Source of the DNA: Flavobacteriaceae bacterium
Lineage (GTDB): Bacteria > Bacteroidota > Bacteroidia > Flavobacteriales > Flavobacteriaceae
Direction of reading: 5' to 3'
DNA length: 50,999 nucleotides
NCBI GenBank assembly: GCA_020346245.1
Contig: CP070778.1
Span: 1,934,664-1,985,662, forward strand
Below, piece by piece: positions 49,642 to 50,999 of this stretch (position 1 is its first letter; the number at the start of each line of letters is the position of its first letter). Below the pieces are notes generated by a model, which was given only the letters and a program-made list of their open reading frames with translations, was not told the origin of the DNA and made no database searches. Position numbers and translations under genes: made by a program.

Positions 49642-50997
49642 TTACTCATTCTCAGGTATTGAATCTTTTTCAACTTCCACAGTATCTAAAATATCCGGAT
49701 TCGATTCCTCCATTAAGGGCGGTTTTTGTAGTACCTCATCTTTATAAAAATGACTGAACCTGTCTATATGCTCATTAAAAATTAAAGTTTCTTTTTCTGC
49801 CAACTCCCTGTCATTGTTTTCAATAAGAATATCAATGTTCCTTCTGTATGCTTCCATATCGCCAATAATATTTTCAATATTATCATATTGCTCATCTAGT
49901 GGTATACTGGAATAGTAGTCTAAACGATCCTGATAAATATCCCTTAATTTATAGAACAAATCCCGGGCCTTCTGTGTTTCACCTACCTTGTAATAACTAT
50001 CCACATAAGGTTCTACAAAAGCATAAAAACTATAGTGCTCAACAGGCATATTGGTCATGGCAATGTTAATCACATCTTTGGCTTTGTCTATTTCGTTTTC
50101 ATTTATCAGTGCTTCTGCTAATCGCGCAAGATTACCCCTGAAAGCTAAACCCTGCGACCTGGTTTGTGGATCATGGTAGATATCTGAACTTCCGGAATTT
50201 CCCCAATCCCATCCTTTTACGATATCATACATTAACTCTGTATCTATTCGTCCCATTTCAAAAGAACTTTTATTTTTGGTGTAGATGGGCACTAATTTAT
50301 AGGCTAACCCTTCAAGCTGCAAATACTCTTTCATCCAAATGTATTCTGCTTTGTCAAAACTGCCACCGGAAAAGTAGATTGGTCGTTTCCAATCATTATT
50401 AGCAATAATATCCAACATCATAATCCTGTTTTTGGGCAAGGCGCTTTTGGGCAGGTCAATATCAATATAGTCTACAATTAAAGCAGAATCTTTTTCTTTA
50501 ACAAGACCACTTTCCAATACATTTTTCTTATTAACCGGGATTCTTATTTTGTTAGTCGGATAATATACAAGATCTAATGTGCTCTCAGAATAGCCACTTA
50601 GGTCAGCTCCTTGTTTTTCAAGAATATATCTGAACTTTGTTTGCGGTTTATTACTGCCCACCCAATTCATAAAATCTTTAATATTCCATCTTTTTTCAGC
50701 CAAACCGGGAAGACCTTGATAGTAGATTACATCCCTGTTGCCATATCTATAAAGATCATGCGTCAGTTGAGACGGTATTGGTTCGCTTTTATAAGCTTTG
50801 CGTTTCATTTGATCTACATACCAATCTGTTGCAAAAAGACTTGTGCAAATAATGCGTATATCAGTTCTGTATCCCTCAATTTCCTGAGCATACCAAAGAG
50901 GAAAAGTGTCATTGTCTCCTATCGTGAATAACATAGCGCCGGCATCTTCCTGGCATGAATCCAGATAGGCTTTGGCGCTTGCACGTGCGGTATAGCG
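49642..50997 (-). CDS. DUF2723 membrane glycosyltransferase-like protein, C-terminal part (5' end outside window)
   Basis: The open frame continues past the ATG at 50934 to the window edge. Upstream in frame it reads YTARASAKAYLDSCQEDAGA, then MLFTIGDNDTFPLWYAQE, a segment conserved in DUF2723 (TMEM260/GT117-related) proteins of Bacteroidota. The visible 452 residues belong to the soluble C-terminal domain. It has the conserved SALPKNRIMMLDIIANNDWKRPIYFSGG-type stretch (about 190 residues in, shown in part) and a helical repeat region toward the end (about 280-420) with TPR-like helices. The membrane-spanning part lies outside the window. The family is thought to transfer sugars, possibly O-mannosyl-type, onto exported proteins. 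Confidence 0.88.
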   Translation of the reverse strand, partial: RYTARASAKAYLDSCQEDAGAMLFTIGDNDTFPLWYAQEIEGYRTDIRIICTSLFATDWYVDQMKRKAYKSEPIPSQLTHDLYRYGNRDVIYYQGLPGLAEKRWNIKDFMNWVGSNKPQTKFRYILEKQGADLSGYSESTLDLVYYPTNKIRIPVNKKNVLESGLVKEKDSALIVDYIDIDLPKSALPKNRIMMLDIIANNDWKRPIYFSGGSFDKAEYIWMKEYLQLEGLAYKLVPIYTKNKSSFEMGRIDTELMYDIVKGWDWGNSGSSDIYHDPQTRSQGLAFRGNLARLAEALINENEIDKAKDVINIAMTNMPVEHYSFYAFVEPYVDSYYKVGETQKARDLFYKLRDIYQDRLDYYSSIPLDEQYDNIENIIGDMEAYRRNIDILIENNDRELAEKETLIFNEHIDRFSHFYKDEVLQKPPLMEESNPDILDTVEVEKDSIPENE

Positions 50998-50999
50998 AT

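Noticed and set aside
1..50999. CRISPR arrays, insertion sequences, prophage genes, toxin-antitoxin or restriction systems
   Set aside because: I looked for regular direct repeats with spacers, transposase or integrase motifs, and paired small toxin/antitoxin genes, and saw none.

Overview
The window is typical chromosomal DNA of a marine-type member of the Bacteroidota, class Flavobacteriia, most likely family Flavobacteriaceae. The evidence is the low G+C content, the Bacteroidota promoter signature (TTTG, about 20 nt, TAnnTTTG) seen upstream of several genes, the near absence of strong Shine-Dalgarno sequences, the protein families present (DUF4407, M61 peptidase with a PDZ domain, GTG-started L13, DUF2723, paired ExbD proteins with an outer-membrane barrel) and flavobacterial-style N-termini. 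I see no phage, insertion sequence or CRISPR array. Both end genes are cut by the window.

Layout. 1-6.5 kb: the tail of a membrane-bound hydrolase, a DUF4407 membrane protein, a secreted alpha/beta hydrolase with TPRs, a BlaR1-like M56 peptidase with its BlaI repressor, and an M20 dipeptidase. The blaI promoter carries two dyad operators placed exactly on its -33 and -7 elements. 6.5-7.1 kb: tRNA-Leu(UAG), two stacked terminators and diverged copies of a short repeat that resembles the tRNA 3' end. 7.1-13.3 kb: three carbon-uptake systems side by side (AAHS-type MFS, a DctMQP TRAP transporter, a sugar porter) and an undescribed 42-residue membrane peptide. 13.3-17.3 kb: envelope sugar metabolism (KDO transferase, DegT/DnrJ aminotransferase, GalE). 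18.4-23.4 kb: 2-oxoglutarate dehydrogenase E1 and E2, with an M23 peptidase gene wedged between them. 23.4-25.9 kb: retropepsin-like protein, TatD nuclease, type I asparaginase, tRNA-Ser(GGA). 26.1-29.3 kb: an ExbB/ExbD/ExbD proton-channel module with an accessory membrane protein and an outer-membrane barrel. 29.3-35.4 kb: degenerate PAP2-like protein, sigma-54, AsnRS and an MMPL/RND exporter. 35.6-42.4 kb: translation and nucleotide genes (frr, pyrH, tsf, rpsB, rpsI, rplM) interrupted by a convergent M61 peptidase gene. 42.7-51 kb: lipocalin-like lipoprotein, DNA polymerase I, glycosylasparaginase, CutC, a membrane metallophosphoesterase, a thioredoxin-fold protein without catalytic cysteines, and the end of a DUF2723 protein.

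Most genes are housekeeping. I do not see an unmistakable new multi-gene defence or biosynthetic system. The best leads are regulatory and small-scale: a mutually exclusive stem arrangement in the rpsB leader, an S2 protein fused to a helix-hairpin-helix tail, the operator-over-promoter geometry of blaI, two small single-span membrane peptides, a CxxC insert in one ExbD, and the cysteine-free thioredoxin. Start codons were revised from the longest open frame in six genes where a non-ATG or implausible start would otherwise be used (dctP, the 87-aa lipoprotein, kdtA, exbB, the M20 dipeptidase and the barrel before sucA).
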